Assembly: GCF_963855985.1 (NCBI RefSeq)
Contig: NC_087099.1
Coordinates: 3,378,001 to 3,442,000, forward strand
Length of the DNA stretch: 64,000 nt
Reading direction: 5' to 3'
Source of the DNA: Ostrinia nubilalis
Taxonomy: Eukaryota > Arthropoda > Insecta > Lepidoptera > Crambidae
Part shown: piece by piece, positions 35,138 to 47,686 of the stretch
Layout: each line of letters starts with the position of its first letter
Position numbering within the stretch: the first letter of the stretch is position 1
The notes under the pieces: model-generated
Databases searched by the model: none
What the model was told of the DNA's origin: nothing
Seen by the model: the letters and a program-made list of their open reading frames with translations, nothing else
Position numbers and translations under genes: made by a program

Positions 35138-35937
35138 TAAATAAATAAAAACGCAAACATCACAATGTTTATGAGTATAAGTATGTCAAATTCCCCGAAG
35201 TTTAGATACATGTTATCTGGTTTAGAGACTCAACGGTCAAAAGTTAGTAAAACAAGTCATAAATAATACGTTGAAACGAAATTATCATATCGTGTTAATT
35301 TCAAAATTTCTTGTAACTTATACACGATAATACTAATAACTATTATAGGTTTAGATACTGACCTTATAGTTAGTACTATTATTCTCATTTTGTGACCTGA
35401 TACTTAGCATCAAAGTATACTAGTATGACCTTGTTACAATACAATGGTCAAGGTCATATTGAATTGTTACAAATAAAAACACTCAGTTCACATATCACAA
35501 AGAAAATCATACACAGGTACACAAATAATGAAATTCTTAACCCTTTTATAGCATGGGTACATTATTCCCAAAATAAAATGGAATTCAAAAGGAACGATCG
35601 GAACGAATGTCGACTGAATTACAGTTGTGTCGATGAAATGGCTTCATTTAACCGCTCAGCTGGAATTAAGGTCAATTTATGTCGCGAAAGTGTGAGGGTT
35701 GAAGGTGGGTACGGTTAAATTGCGTATTACTTGTATTTGTATTTACTGATGACGTACTACAGGGGCTTATTAAGTTCAGTTCATTTGGGCAGCTTTGACG
35801 GTTAGCCGACTTTATTTACAAGAAATATTATACCATGTAAAAAAGGTAGTACCTAAGTATAATCTCACCATCACCATTGATTCCAAGTGAGACTGACTGA
35901 CAATACAGTACCTTATAGAAGTTTTTTTCCTTCGTTA

Positions 35938-36190
35938 TTAATCAAGTCGCTGACATAGCCCGACGGACTAGTAAGCCTGAAGTGGCAATGGGCAGGGTAC
36001 ATAGTAGGCAAAACTAACGGCCGATGGGGCAGCAAGGTTCTGGAGTGGAGGCCGCGTATCGGAAAACGCAGTGTGGGACGTCCACACACACGATGGACCG
36101 ACGACATCACAAAGGTAGCAGGAAGGCGCTGAATGCAGGCCGCTACCAACCGGGCACCATGGAAAACAATTGAGGTGATGATGATGATAT
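35938..36190 (+). pseudogene. RTE-like retrotransposon 3' end
   Basis: The broken frame still shows L-K-W-Q-W-A-G-Y-I-V, G-R-W-G-S-K-V-L-E-W-R-P-R and G-R-P-H-T-R-W-T-D-D-I. It ends in a GATGATGATGAT tail. Confidence 0.75.
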
Positions 36191-37950
36191 TGATCAATAT
36201 TGATAGTCAGCTTATCAATGTTGATGACAAAATATTTTGAAAACTGTGGCTCGCTGTCTGTCAGTTCCAATTTTGAGTGTGCCAGATATCGAGACTGACA
36301 TGTCATTTCATCTCCAATCTCTACCATCCAAAGGCTAGCTGTTTCATTTGCTAGTCTTTGACAAAAATCAAATTTTCCATCAACAAGCCCTGACCTTTTT
36401 CTACGTAGGTTAGCTGCCTATTAAATCATACTTAAAATTTATAATTAAATTGAGTAATTTTACAGATTTACTTTGTTTCGTCAGTTTCATCAGTTTCTAT
36501 TGTTTTAGTTTTTTATATGAATCGAATGTCAATTTGTCCATAGTCTAATCTTGTTCGTCTACTCGTATAGTTCACAAACAATAAATTATGGTGATATTTC
36601 ATTGAAATTCCATCTAATGAAAGAGTATATCTTCACAGTCAATTTATTACCATAAACGCGGTTACTCAAGCGATGATATTTGTTGTTTATTATACATAAG
36701 TTTATTTAGGTATTCAGAATAGTAGGATATTAGGCCTAAAGCCTGAATATTTTTTGGAATTTACAAACAAGGCAAGGCTGTTTATTTTGTAAGAGTTAGT
36801 TTAGTTAGGGCTTATTGATATTCAGGCACACGTTTCAGTTTTGTAACATGACCATTTTGTATTGAGGCTGAAATTGGACGAAAAAGCTTATGTATTGTTT
36901 GTTTTGTGTCGGGTATTCTTAGAAAGAAATTCTACATTTATTTTGGATAATTCGGTTGAATTCGTCCGTTTTGTTAATAAAAAAGAGACGATAGAGATAG
37001 GTTGTTTATTTTGTGAAGGTGTTTCTTGGAAATATTGCTTGAATGAACTCTTTGGTTGTGTTTTTTCAAGCATATTGTGATGTTTCCGATTGATTTTCTA
37101 GGTAATAGTGGGCTCGACTTTTGCCCTTTTAGAGTTTGTCGCATAAGTTGAGAATTATAAAAATACTATTAATGCTTCTGACGAAGGTTTCTTAGGGTAG
37201 ACTTAGTCAGTTACAAGACTATGGTAATTCACGATCACAAACACCCTATTTTTTACCAAAAAAAACATTGAGATATTTTAATTCAGAGGTCTACATTTCA
37301 CAAAAGTAATTAATAACTGTTTCAGTGGATTAAAGGTGTATCGAAGGGTGAATACTATAAAAAATTGTGCATACTTATAATAAAAGTACCTACTTTAAAT
37401 ATACGTCTTAAGTAACACAATAATACCTTCAACGTTTGTTCGTTTTTGAAGTTGATATTTTTTCCCGATCCCAATGAGAATGAAATCTGTAAATATTATT
37501 GAATATACCTACAATACGCGCATCGTGATTCGTGACATTCATAACAGGTAAGTATAAAACAATAGCAAGCGAAGGTGCATCACAATTTAGTAACCAAACC
37601 GCACGTGACAATACTAGAATCAAAACCACATACTTACCTATTACTTATTATGACACACAAAGACCCATGGCATTCGTAACCTACATACTGACTCACGCAA
37701 ACAATAATATACGGTGCAATTATGAACTTTACTCCCTTGGCTTAGAGCTTAGCTAAGCACTTTTATTTGTGCCGACAACGTTATGGGACTATAAGCTGTA
37801 TATCGTTGGAATAAGGACGGGAAAATTATCTTTTCCACCTCGAGATCCGGTCGACCTTAGTTACGTAATACCTAATGGTCCGTAATACGGGGACTATGAT
37901 GTTTTGGCGGTGCATTCTGGCCGAGTATGATGCCAACTTGTGCTTCAAAT
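36191..37950. other. No gene recognised
   Basis: Mirror-like open frames at 36862-37080 (+) and 36888-37073 (-) occur in AT-rich DNA without splice sites or motifs. Confidence 0.3.
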
Positions 37951-38363
37951 CAGGGATGTTATGGATATCCGTTACCGTAACCGAAACTATCGGAAATCCG
38001 AAATAAAAAAATATCCGTAACCGTAACCGAAACCAATTCAAAAATTTCGGATAGTTTCGGATAAAGGCGGAGTCTAAATCTCAATATTTTTTATTATTTG
38101 TCACTTGTCTCTAATATCCCCGCCTGTTTTACCTTTATCATAGGTGTCGTCATAGTACATAAAGTGGCTATATGGGTCGCACAGCATCTTGCTATTTGAA
38201 TTTTACATTTTGAAAGTTCTAATATCCGTTACCGAAATTATCCGAAAGTTTCGGATAATCCGAAATGATTTCATATCCGTAACCGTAACTGAAACCGGTA
38301 TAATATTATAGTAATATCCGTAACCGTATCCATAACCGAAACTTCATATCCATAACATCCCTG
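37951..38363. mobile_element. hAT-type MITE, 413 bp
   Basis: Ends CAGGGATGTTATGGATAT and ATATCCATAACATCCCTG are inverted and flanked by a perfect 8-bp duplication CTTCAAAT (37943-37950, 38364-38371). The interior is rich in ATCCGTAACCGTAACCGAAA and its complement. Confidence 0.9.
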
Positions 38364-38440
38364 CTTCAAATGTCACATAGCAGGGTTACAAACGTGTTTT
38401 TGCTGCCGTACAAGGTCACGGAATGTTAGATGCTCTATTG

Positions 38441-38714
38441 CAGTGGTTTTCAACCTTTTTCATGACACGACCTAGCATGAAAAAATATTTCGCGACCCCC
38501 CGACCACTCACTTTTTTTTTCATGCATTTTATAATGTTCCAAAGATGTTGTAGGGACCGAATACTTCAATCCATACAACATTTACGCATTTTCATAATTA
38601 GATTTCTGATAATATATCTTTAAAACTTTACTGTTTTTTTTACTGAGGTAGTTTTTATGACCTCTCGCGACCCCCCTACAAAGGCTTGGAAAACCAACAG
38701 GTTGAAAAACACTG
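38441..38714. mobile_element. hAT-type MITE, 274 bp
   Basis: Ends CAGTGGTTTTCAACCT and AGGTTGAAAAACACTG are flanked by a perfect 8-bp duplication CTCTATTG. The TIR resembles that of the MITE inside the satellite array. Confidence 0.9.
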
Positions 38715-38722
38715 CTCTATTG

Positions 38723-40589
38723 TTTTGTTTTCACTTTCGTTAGACAACCTAATGGTTCTTTAAAGGTGCTCGTAAACTGGTTTCGTTTGGTGATTACGCA
38801 GAATATTGAAGACTTTTTACGTTTTTTACCTCCTAAGAACAGAAGGTGGCATATCAAGTTTAACGCTGTGGCGTCTTATGCTTAGTATGTGCGGCGTGAT
38901 CTGTGCGACTTGCAACAAAAAAAGTGAGTGACTCTACATAAAATAACTAAAGGTTGTAAAGCTTATTGGGTTGGCTGAGATACATAAGTAGTTTCTACAT
39001 CAAACTACAATATTGAATATTAGTCAATAAATTACTACATCAAGATTATGTAGGTCCTGTTTATACTTTTAAGTTGTAATTTAATAAAATATATATTTAA
39101 CGTGTACCTATTATGATTAGTCATTCATTAAGTAAAAATACACATGGTAGTTAAGGCACCTGTCATAATAAGAATTGAATGAATCAAATATGATAAATTA
39201 AATATTTGTTTTTCCTAATGTTTTTAATGGAGAGGAAAAGTATGAGCGTTGACTACATGCGTTGACCACATTCGTCGTCGTTCGTCTACATTGCTCAAAG
39301 TATTCGGATTCGTTGAATCTTTCCTATTTTTGCCCATTTTTAATACTATTTATAACTTCATTTAACCCAACGTTGCCAATTTATTACTGTCAATTAAAAC
39401 CAATTTTGCTCGTAAAAAATCTATCAATGAAATCTTATTAGGTCATACGCACAATCACGCGCACCGCACGCACACCAACGCGAATGGCATACAAACGATG
39501 TCTAGTCACTTGTGTAAACGCATTCAAATTAAGAGGAGAAAGTCATTACGTAAGTATTGAATAAAACATGCTCTTTCCGAATGTGAGAATCGGACTCTAC
39601 TTTTTGTTTTGAAATGTTTTTGAATTGTTTTATTGTAAAACAATAGATGGTTTGATATCATTTTATCTGAAAGCTCTTGATGTAATAGTGAATCCATTTA
39701 TGTATGATCTCTAGAAGCAAGGCATCACGAATATGGTATTATTTTTTCGGTTATCATAATAAAACTTTTACTACGGAAATAAAATTGAAACTGAAAGCAA
39801 AATAAAGCCCCTGATAAATTGTTGGATGTTGATGATTTGTTGAGAGTATTATTATCAGACTTTCCCTTTGTGTTTTTGTTATTATTAGACATTTAAGTTC
39901 ATGAGGAAAGTAAAATTTAAGGTAAATACCAGGCAAAATAAACCTTTTAGAAAATAAATGAAATTCCTCTTTTATTGATACTTTGATGTTGGTTGATTAG
40001 GCTGGTAGTGACATAAAACCTGTTCAATTTAAAATAATTTAATGATCAATTTAGATTATGAAAAGGTCAAAGAGGATGGCATATTTCATGTATTTATCTC
40101 TCTCTCTCTCTCTCTTCAACATTTAATAACATTTCTTTGAAAAGAAAAACTCGTTCGCGAAACGAATTATGTACGTAATAAGTTTTGATGGCAGAAAATT
40201 GCTTTTTAACTTGGAATTAAAACAATGTAGCTCACTCAGCTTAGAAATATAACTATGAACGTTTTTATTGTCAAAGAGATTTTTATTCCATTTTATTGTG
40301 GGAATTCGCTTTTGCTAAGAAGCAATCTGTTCACTGAACTCAAGTTTAATTTAAATATTTATAGCATCATTTTAAAATAAAGTAGGTACTACATTAGGTA
40401 GGAAATTATGACAGGTTATTTGATTTGTCTTTAACTGAGATTAATACTACCTGTGACCTGTTCTACTCAGCTGGAACGGTACGGAGGTCCTAAGAGGCGA
40501 CTGAGGCAAATAATGTGTGATTATCAGGACTCTTCAAGCCATCAATTGTTTTTACAAAATAACATAATTATAACACATACTTAGGCATG
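38723..40589. other. No gene; (TC)n microsatellite at 40097-40116
   Basis: AT-rich DNA with no exon-like block or element ends that I could identify. Confidence 0.35.
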
Positions 40590-40734
40590 GAGTTTCGTAA
40601 AATCCTTTCTTAGCGGATGTCTACGTCATAACATCTACATGCATGCCAAATTTCAGCCCGATCCGTCCAGTGGTTTGGGTTGTGCGTTGATAGACCACTA
40701 TGTCAGTCAGTCAGTTAGTCACCTTTGAGTTATA
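40590..40734 (-). mobile_element. Interrupted, 3'-truncated Helitron (main part)
   Basis: The complement matches the first 140 bp of the Helitron at 5661-6204, from GAGTTTCG-like sequence to the GACTGACTGACATAGTG block and CTCAAAGGTGACT. Its 5' tip continues after the 8.0-kb insert, at 48755-48763 (complement TCTAAATA, preceded by A). Confidence 0.75.
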
Positions 40735-41945
40735 TACAGTGTGTCCGGGCATGTAGTGATCAAACTTTAAGGGCGAAATCTAGGGACAATTTTATCGATA
40801 AAAATACTTCAAAGGACAATGTTCGTTCTCCATACATTGTTCGCCGTTAGATCAACAGTGCCGAAATAATACTTTCTAGGTTCTAAATGACACAAATCTT
40901 TATGTAAGAACAATTATTCCTGGCGGACCCATTCTATAAACTTATTGATAGCAATATTGTTATCATAACCTCTTACTTACTAGTATTGTATTATATTATT
41001 TTATGCACATCGATTTGGGAGATGTTCTGTATTGTAGTTGTCGCACCTGAATGTCTCCAACTTCCTCATTGGCCCTAGAGCAATTCCAAGTATACCATCA
41101 ATAAAAGCCTAATTAGAGTCATCAAACCTCTCAGTCATTCAATTAGAGCCATTAGAACTTCATAACTATGAGTTGTTTTCTATGTGTAAGCTGAGGACAC
41201 GTGTCTCCAGCTGACACATCTGTATCTTCGTAAATATTTATGCTACGATAATGTATTATACTTTAAAAATTACAGTCGAATCCAAATAGTAGGCTTTCCA
41301 CTTTTCAAGACTTTAGCTCAAATACTGTTAAAACCACGATCAAAAAACTATGTGCGAGCTGGAGTACCGTGTCTCCAGCTTACACATCTGTATCTTCGTA
41401 AATATTTAAGCTACATCAATGTTTTATATCTCATAAATTAAAGTCGAATAAAAAAACCCGACTTCAATTCTTTCAAAGCTTTATTTCGAACCGTTTTCGA
41501 ACTACGAACCGATACGTATGTGTAAGCTGGTGACACGTAACACACGGTGGATTATTAAAACCGTATAAGTTAGAGTTGCGTTTTAAAGATCAAATAATTC
41601 GTTATAATTAAAGTACACACGAGACATAATTTCAAATCTCTAGGCCTCTTAGTTTCAGAATTAAAAGCCAAAAACTATTTTCCCGCCAAATAATTCAAAT
41701 AATATGGGTCGACTGCGACGTTGCCGTTCCGTGCGTCCACTAGAGCAGTCGAATTTGAACCTAAAAACTAGTACTGTTTGAATCATTTTTATTTGTAGTT
41801 TAAATCATTTAATTTCGATTATAAGAATTTTAGACTAGGAGCCGGCTGATTTCTGTATTGAGTACCTAATAACCTATAAAATATTTTGATAATAAGTTTT
41901 TATTTTGATCACAATGTTTTATTTAATCGAGGCAAAAACATTGCA

Positions 41946-42092
41946 TCTATACTAATATTATAAATGTGAAAGTAACTTTGTCTTGCTTTCACGCCTAAAC
42001 CACTGAACCGATTTTGATGAAATTTGGCATAGAGATGGTTGAGTCCCGGGAAAGGACGTAGGATAGATTTTATCCCAGTTTTTGAAATATGA
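41946..42092 (+). mobile_element. Lep1-type Helitron fragment
   Basis: It starts TCTATACTAATATTATAAAT, runs through ATTTTGATGAAATTTGGCAT and stops before the 3' hairpin. It is related to 55872-56120 and lies inside the 5.5-kb element. Confidence 0.7.
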
Positions 42093-43306
42093 TAAAGATT
42101 TTCATCATTATCATATTATCTGAAAATTATAAATAACTTGAAAAAATCGAGTATTCGGGTAGCCCTAGTGATACTCTACCTCTGGGCTTCGGCTTGACAG
42201 TACTTTTTGGGAAACCTTGTACAGGTGAACAATGGTGGCGCCCCCTATCAATGTGTTTGGTGGGACAGTTCAGTTTAGTGGGTCTTTTATAGCTGAGACG
42301 GTTCATTGTTCAATACAATCAATTCTTTCCTCTCTATTATTTTAGGTGCCTTATGTACGTATAGATTACGCACATTCTTTTTATATGAACGTAAGGGTGG
42401 GATTTAGGGGGTCACAAAACCGGTTTTACCGAAACCGAAAAAAAAACTGTATTCAGACATGGCAAAACCAGGTTATTCTTGGAAATATAATAGCTAGAAT
42501 GAAATACTAAAATAACAATCAAAAACGTTTTTATTCATGTAATGATTTTAGAATTTATATTGTATTTTATACGATTATTGGTTACTTTTAAATAGTTATT
42601 GCAACAATTTTAGTATTTGTATTGTATTTTAGAAGAACCCAAAAAGCCATTATTAAATTAAAATACTTTATTTGATTACTTCCTAGGCATTTTGCAGACA
42701 TTAGAATGATTTTAGAATTTATTTTGTATTACATCCAATTATTTCACATTTATTATTTAATTTAATTATTTTAGATTTTTATTGTATACATTTTAGTATT
42801 TTAAAAATTAAAAAACAGCTAATTATGAAATAAGTATTGCATTTGACTAGTTCCGGGGCATGCCGTCGATAAGTCGTTTTGAACCGGTCGACTTTCACTG
42901 ATGGAAGGGGAAGTTACCTTATCGCTGGCATGCCGCTGGACAGTCAGTTCGATTTGAGCGTTCGAAGCGAGAGGTGCTATTAGGTTGACGTCATAATGTC
43001 GGAATTATGTAAATCAGTGGTGCTGAAATACAAGTTAAACAACCTACAAGAGTGTTTCATTTCATTCAGCTTGATTATTATCACATTTATCACAGATCAA
43101 TTAACATTTTTAATAATTAAGGTAGATACACTATACTAGAAATCCGATGATCTACGTTCTTGTCGGGTATCACTAATGAAATAAAATTCCTACTTCATAA
43201 AACTAATTAATCAGGTAAATTATTTATCACAGATCGATCAACTTTTAATAACCTAGGTTATACTTTACTGTGTAGTAGAATACTGGTGATCCACGGTCGG
43301 GTCGGG

Positions 43307-44338
43307 GAGGTTTCCGGCTTTTTTTTTTTTGAAGGGACGCGCGCTGGTAGCTGGAGGAGCTTTTCCAGCTTCACCGGGCAGAGTGGCGAGTACAGAAGGT
43401 ACTCTAGCCGTTTGGCGATCGTCGGTGCGCGTGCCGACGAGGCCGAGTGTGGGCTTCGCGAAGCGAAAGCGAAGACGTTCGCGATCGGGCCGTAGATTCC
43501 GGCTACTGGGACCGCAATTAACTGGGACAGTGGTCCCAGTCGCTGGATCGATAAAAATTAAATATTTTTCTTCCAGCGACTAGGTTCACTCATAGATAAC
43601 TTAAAAAAATATATTATTCAAGCCAAAATCGGTATCGTACTAAAAGGACAATGACCAAAAGTGGTCCAAATGTCCACAACTAATGAGACCTATATTGGCT
43701 TATGGTCCATTAAATAGAGATTAACTTTCAGTATGGGACGAAAAATAAATAAACTGTCAGTAAAAAGTTATGACTGTATGAAAAATTGTAGTAGTTTACG
43801 CGCTAATCTCAGGAACTACTGGTCCGATTTGAAAAATTCTTTTTGTTATGGATAGCCCATTTATCAAGGATGGTTTTAGGTTATATAACATCACCCTACA
43901 ACCAATAGGGGCGGAGCAGCGACCACCCGACCATAATTCCAATATTGTTGTCTTTCTTCTGAGTTTTTTTTTCTTTTAGCGAGAATCTAACACGGCACAC
44001 TAAGCGACATGACATAATATGCATAGATTAATCCGAAATGTGCGATGGATAGAATGATATCAAGAACATTAATTTTCAGATGAAAAGGTAAAAACATGAC
44101 TTTTCATTCAGTCATAACTTTTTACTGACAGCATATTTTTGATTGCGGTTTGGTTATAATGAATCAGTATTTAGTAGACTATTTTACTACATAGGTGGTG
44201 GTTGACATTTGGACCACACTCCATACATTTTTGGTCATTGTCCTTTATGAATGGTCCCAGAAAAGTATTTAATTTTTACTGATCTGGCGATTGGGACCGC
44301 GGTCCTAGTTGATTGCGGTCCCAGTTGGCGGAAACCTC
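43307..44338. mobile_element. 1.03-kb TIR element (level 4 of nest)
   Basis: Ends GAGGTTTCCGGC and GGCGGAAACCTC are flanked by a perfect 8-bp duplication GGGTCGGG (43299-43306, 44339-44346). After the internal retroposon is removed, the left TIR continues CTACTGGGACCGCAATTAAC against GTTGATTGCGGTCCCAGTTG. The interior has a block (43791-43930) shared with Helitron-like sequences at 124-170 and 24775-24810. Confidence 0.85.
43320..43496 (-). mobile_element. Poly-A retroposon (level 5 of nest)
   Basis: The 177-bp insert has an A-tail on the minus strand (T-run at 43319-43330) and a perfect 8-bp duplication TTCCGGCT (43312-43319, 43497-43504). It splits the left TIR of the 1.03-kb element. It shares about 90 bp with 12531-12622. 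The frames across it (for example F-E-G-T-R-A-G) are not a known protein. Confidence 0.85.
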
Positions 44339-44853
44339 GGGTCGGGTATCACTCATCCATCAGAGATTCGTAAATCTAATTAATCTATTTAATTACCACA
44401 GATAAATCATATTTTACTAACTAAATCACCTAAAAGTAACCTTTTCATTAGTGTAACCTAAAAGTAAACCAAAGCAGTTCAAAAATCAGCTAAAAGGTTA
44501 CAAAAGTAACCTTCTGGCAACACTGACTGTTTCTCAATATTGCAGTCAACTGTCATCTTTTTTTTTAATACAAGTTTTACGGCTATGGATATAGATCCTT
44601 ACGGCCAATTCTGTGCAAATGCTGTGTTTCGTCTATTTTGTGATGTCTTAGTAGTGATTGTGATTTGTGATGTTAATGTTGTTAATTTTTTTTTTTTTCA
44701 ACAAAAGAAGAAGAATTCAATGAGGGCTTTCGCGATTGGAAAATCCGCCAGATGGCAATACGTAGACGCGAGGTCCAAATGCTGCGTGATTGGTGGATTT
44801 TGACATATCTGTCAATGTCATGCAAAATCTGTTTGTAACCATAGAGCAAAATA

Positions 44854-45530
44854 CAGGGTGGAAACGATAAGTGATCTCACTCGATTATTTCTAAACTATA
44901 CAAGATATCAATAAACTAGTTATTGATCCTGAAAGTGCTTCATGAGCTCTATCAAACGGTATTAATAATAGGTTACAGAATAAACTGGATCTATCCGAAA
45001 CTTCAATGTTTCCAGCTTCCATACATTTGGTAGTCACATTATTTTAAAAACTGCATATGATATCGTAAAACTGATTACTGATTCTAAAAGTGCTTCACAA
45101 GCTCTATCCAATGGTATCAATAATAGGTTACAGAATAAACTGGATCTAACCAAAAATTCAATGTTTCCTTCTTCCATACATTTAGTACTACCACAGTCAT
45201 GACACTCATCTCTTGACAATATTATAGCAAGTAAAGCCTAAAACCAATGTTTTTCATTAATAATTTAAAATAAGAATACAATTTACGAGTTTATTTTAAG
45301 TATTTATTATTAAATTAAAAAAATTACACTTCTAATATTGTGTGTCTGGCATACATTTAGTATGGAAGCTGGAAACATTGAATTTTCAGATAGATCCAGT
45401 TTATTCTGTAACTTATTATTGGTACCGTTTGAAAGAGCTCATTAAGCACTTTCAGGATCAGTAACCAGTTTTTTAATATCTGGTATAGTTAAGAAATAAT
45501 CGAGTGAGATCACTTAACGTTTCCACCCTG
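44854..45530. mobile_element. Tc1/mariner-like MITE, 677 bp
   Basis: CAGGGTGGAAACGATAAGTG and its near complement CACTTAACGTTTCCACCCTG are inverted ends at a TA target. The ends continue through ATCTCACTCGATTATTTCT. The interior has three copies of a roughly 100-bp block (TTACAGAATAAACTGGATCT), two direct and one inverted. Confidence 0.85.
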
Positions 45531-46559
45531 TATAGTTGTTGCCCATTTTTGCCACTTGACGTGGCAGAATCGTGGGACTTCACGGTATTTAAATAAAAAT
45601 TAAAGTGGTTGCGTTTAGAAACGCCACAAATATTTGAGTCTTTGGAAACAAGTTCGTTATTATACTTGTATATTAAAATATAATTTTGTTTTACCTAGCT
45701 TTTTCTTATTAATAAAATATAGGTTATTAAGTAATCAATACAGAAATCAGCCGGCTCCTAGTCTAAAATTCTTATAATCGAAATTAAATGATTTAAACTA
45801 CAAATAAAAATGATTCAAACAGTACTAGTTTTTAGGTTCAAATTCGACTGCTCTAGTGGACGCACGGAACGGCAACGTCGCAGTCGACCCATATTATTTG
45901 AATTATTTGGCGGGAAAACAGTTTTTGGCTTTTAATTCTGAAACTAAGAGGCCTAGAGATTTGAAATTATGTCTCGTGTGTACTTTAATTATAACGAATT
46001 ATTTGATCTTTAAAACGCAACTCTAACTTATACGGTTTTAATAATCCACCGTGTGTTACGTGTCACCAGCTTACACATACGTATCGGTTCGTAGTTCGAA
46101 AACGGTTCGAAATAAAGCTTTGAAAGAATTGAAGTCGGGTTTTTTTATTCGACTTTAATTTATGAGATATAAAACATTGATGTAGCTTAAATATTTACGA
46201 AGATACAGATGTGTAAGCTGGAGACACGGTACTCCAGCTCGCACATAGTTTTTTGATCGTGGTTTTAACAGTATTTGAGCTAAAGTCTTGAAAAGTGGAA
46301 AGCCTACTATTTGGATTCGACTGTAATTTTTGAGGTATAATACATTATCGTAGCATAAATATTTACGAAGATACAGATGTGTCAGCTGGAGACACGTGTC
46401 CTCAGCTTACACATAGAAAACAACTCATAGTTATGAAGTTCTAATGGCTCTAATTGAATGACTGAGAGGTTTGATGACTCTAATTAGGCTTTTATTGATG
46501 GTATACTTGGAATTGCTCTAGGGCCAATGAGGAAGTTGGAGACATTCAGGTGTTGTCGC

Positions 46560-47686
46560 AGCCAAATTGTATTATAATATTGGACGGGTTTTGGAAATAG
46601 CTCGGCGTTCCACTTTTATGATTTACTTACTTACATTTTGCACGTAAATAAATAACATGAATCCTATGTTTACTTTCCACTCTTGACATTTAACACGTGA
46701 CTTACCAAACTAACTATCTCCATGGTTACCGTCTTAGTCTATGCATGACTAGGGATTGAACAACTTTTAATTGAATATTATTAACAATTCTCGATAATTA
46801 TTATCGATTGAAAAATATTCGGCATTTGAATCGAAAGATATATTCAATTTTATCAATATCAAAATATTCAATTTTAATAATAAAATAAATATTATTTACT
46901 ACCACCTATGAAATGTTCTAAAAATTGCCTGGAGCGCTCCCCCAATCCTGGGTTTTCCCTTTCCAAGCTGAGAGGATATCATTTTGGTTCTATCGATACA
47001 TTATAAAGGTACTTAATATTTGAAATGTATTACCAATTATTGTTATAAGCATTTTGAGCGAATAAAACTTTCAATTCTATTAGAACTTTAGACATTTCTC
47101 TCACTTTAAGCGGCATTGGATTTTTCATCGAATTTTGAAACTGTAACAGATATATTAAAGATGATCCCATATTGTTGTCATTGTCTATATCAGTGTTATG
47201 ATCACAATTCTTTTTATTTTATTCATGACCTTCGACCAGTTGGACACATTAGTTAGATAGCTTCTTGTAGTATCGTGCAATATATTTTTAACTTTTAATT
47301 AAAATCTAGTCATACTGTAGCAATTTGGACGATTTATTTTATTTACAAGATCGGTATCTTATTGTCTATGATGACCGCAGTCAACATCACTATTACATGG
47401 ATTCCTAACAATGAAGTACGGCATTGCCTTGTGCCGATTTTACATAGATTTTATCGACACAAATTATGGAACTTCATAGGATATGGAGCAGGCCACGCCC
47501 TAAAATGTCCGGATGTCGTCATAGTATTATGGAATACATATAAAATACTTTTATTATTTCATTTTTTAATCCTCAAGTGTCCGTTACAATCTAATTAATA
47601 TTTAAGTATTCAAAAAGTAAGAGATTAATTTTGATACTTTACTGCTGTGCCCAGGAATCTAAGGCGGTTTCTGACAATGTCCTTTG
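46560..47686. other. Right part of the level-2 element, no gene
   Basis: AT-rich sequence belonging to the 2.5-kb host element. The 78-codon plus frame at 47362-47598 shows no family motif. Confidence 0.4.

Larger units (their letters stand above)
43080..44470. repeat. Minisatellite of about 135 bp, split by an insertion
   Basis: Units share TTTATCACAGATC and TGTCGGGTATCACT. Two lie at 43080-43306 and a third resumes at 44339, separated by the 1.03-kb TIR element. Confidence 0.6.
41045..46551. mobile_element. 5.5-kb long-TIR element (level 3 of nest)
   Basis: Its ends ACCTGAATGTCTCCAACTTC and GAAGTTGGAGACATTCAGGT are flanked by a perfect 8-bp duplication GTTGTCGC (41037-41044, 46552-46559). 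The terminal arms, 41045-41898 and 45705-46551, are about 850 bp and nearly identical inverted copies. An 8-bp target suits hAT, P or Merlin-like transposases, but no transposase remains in the 3.8-kb middle, which is filled with other elements. Confidence 0.9.
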
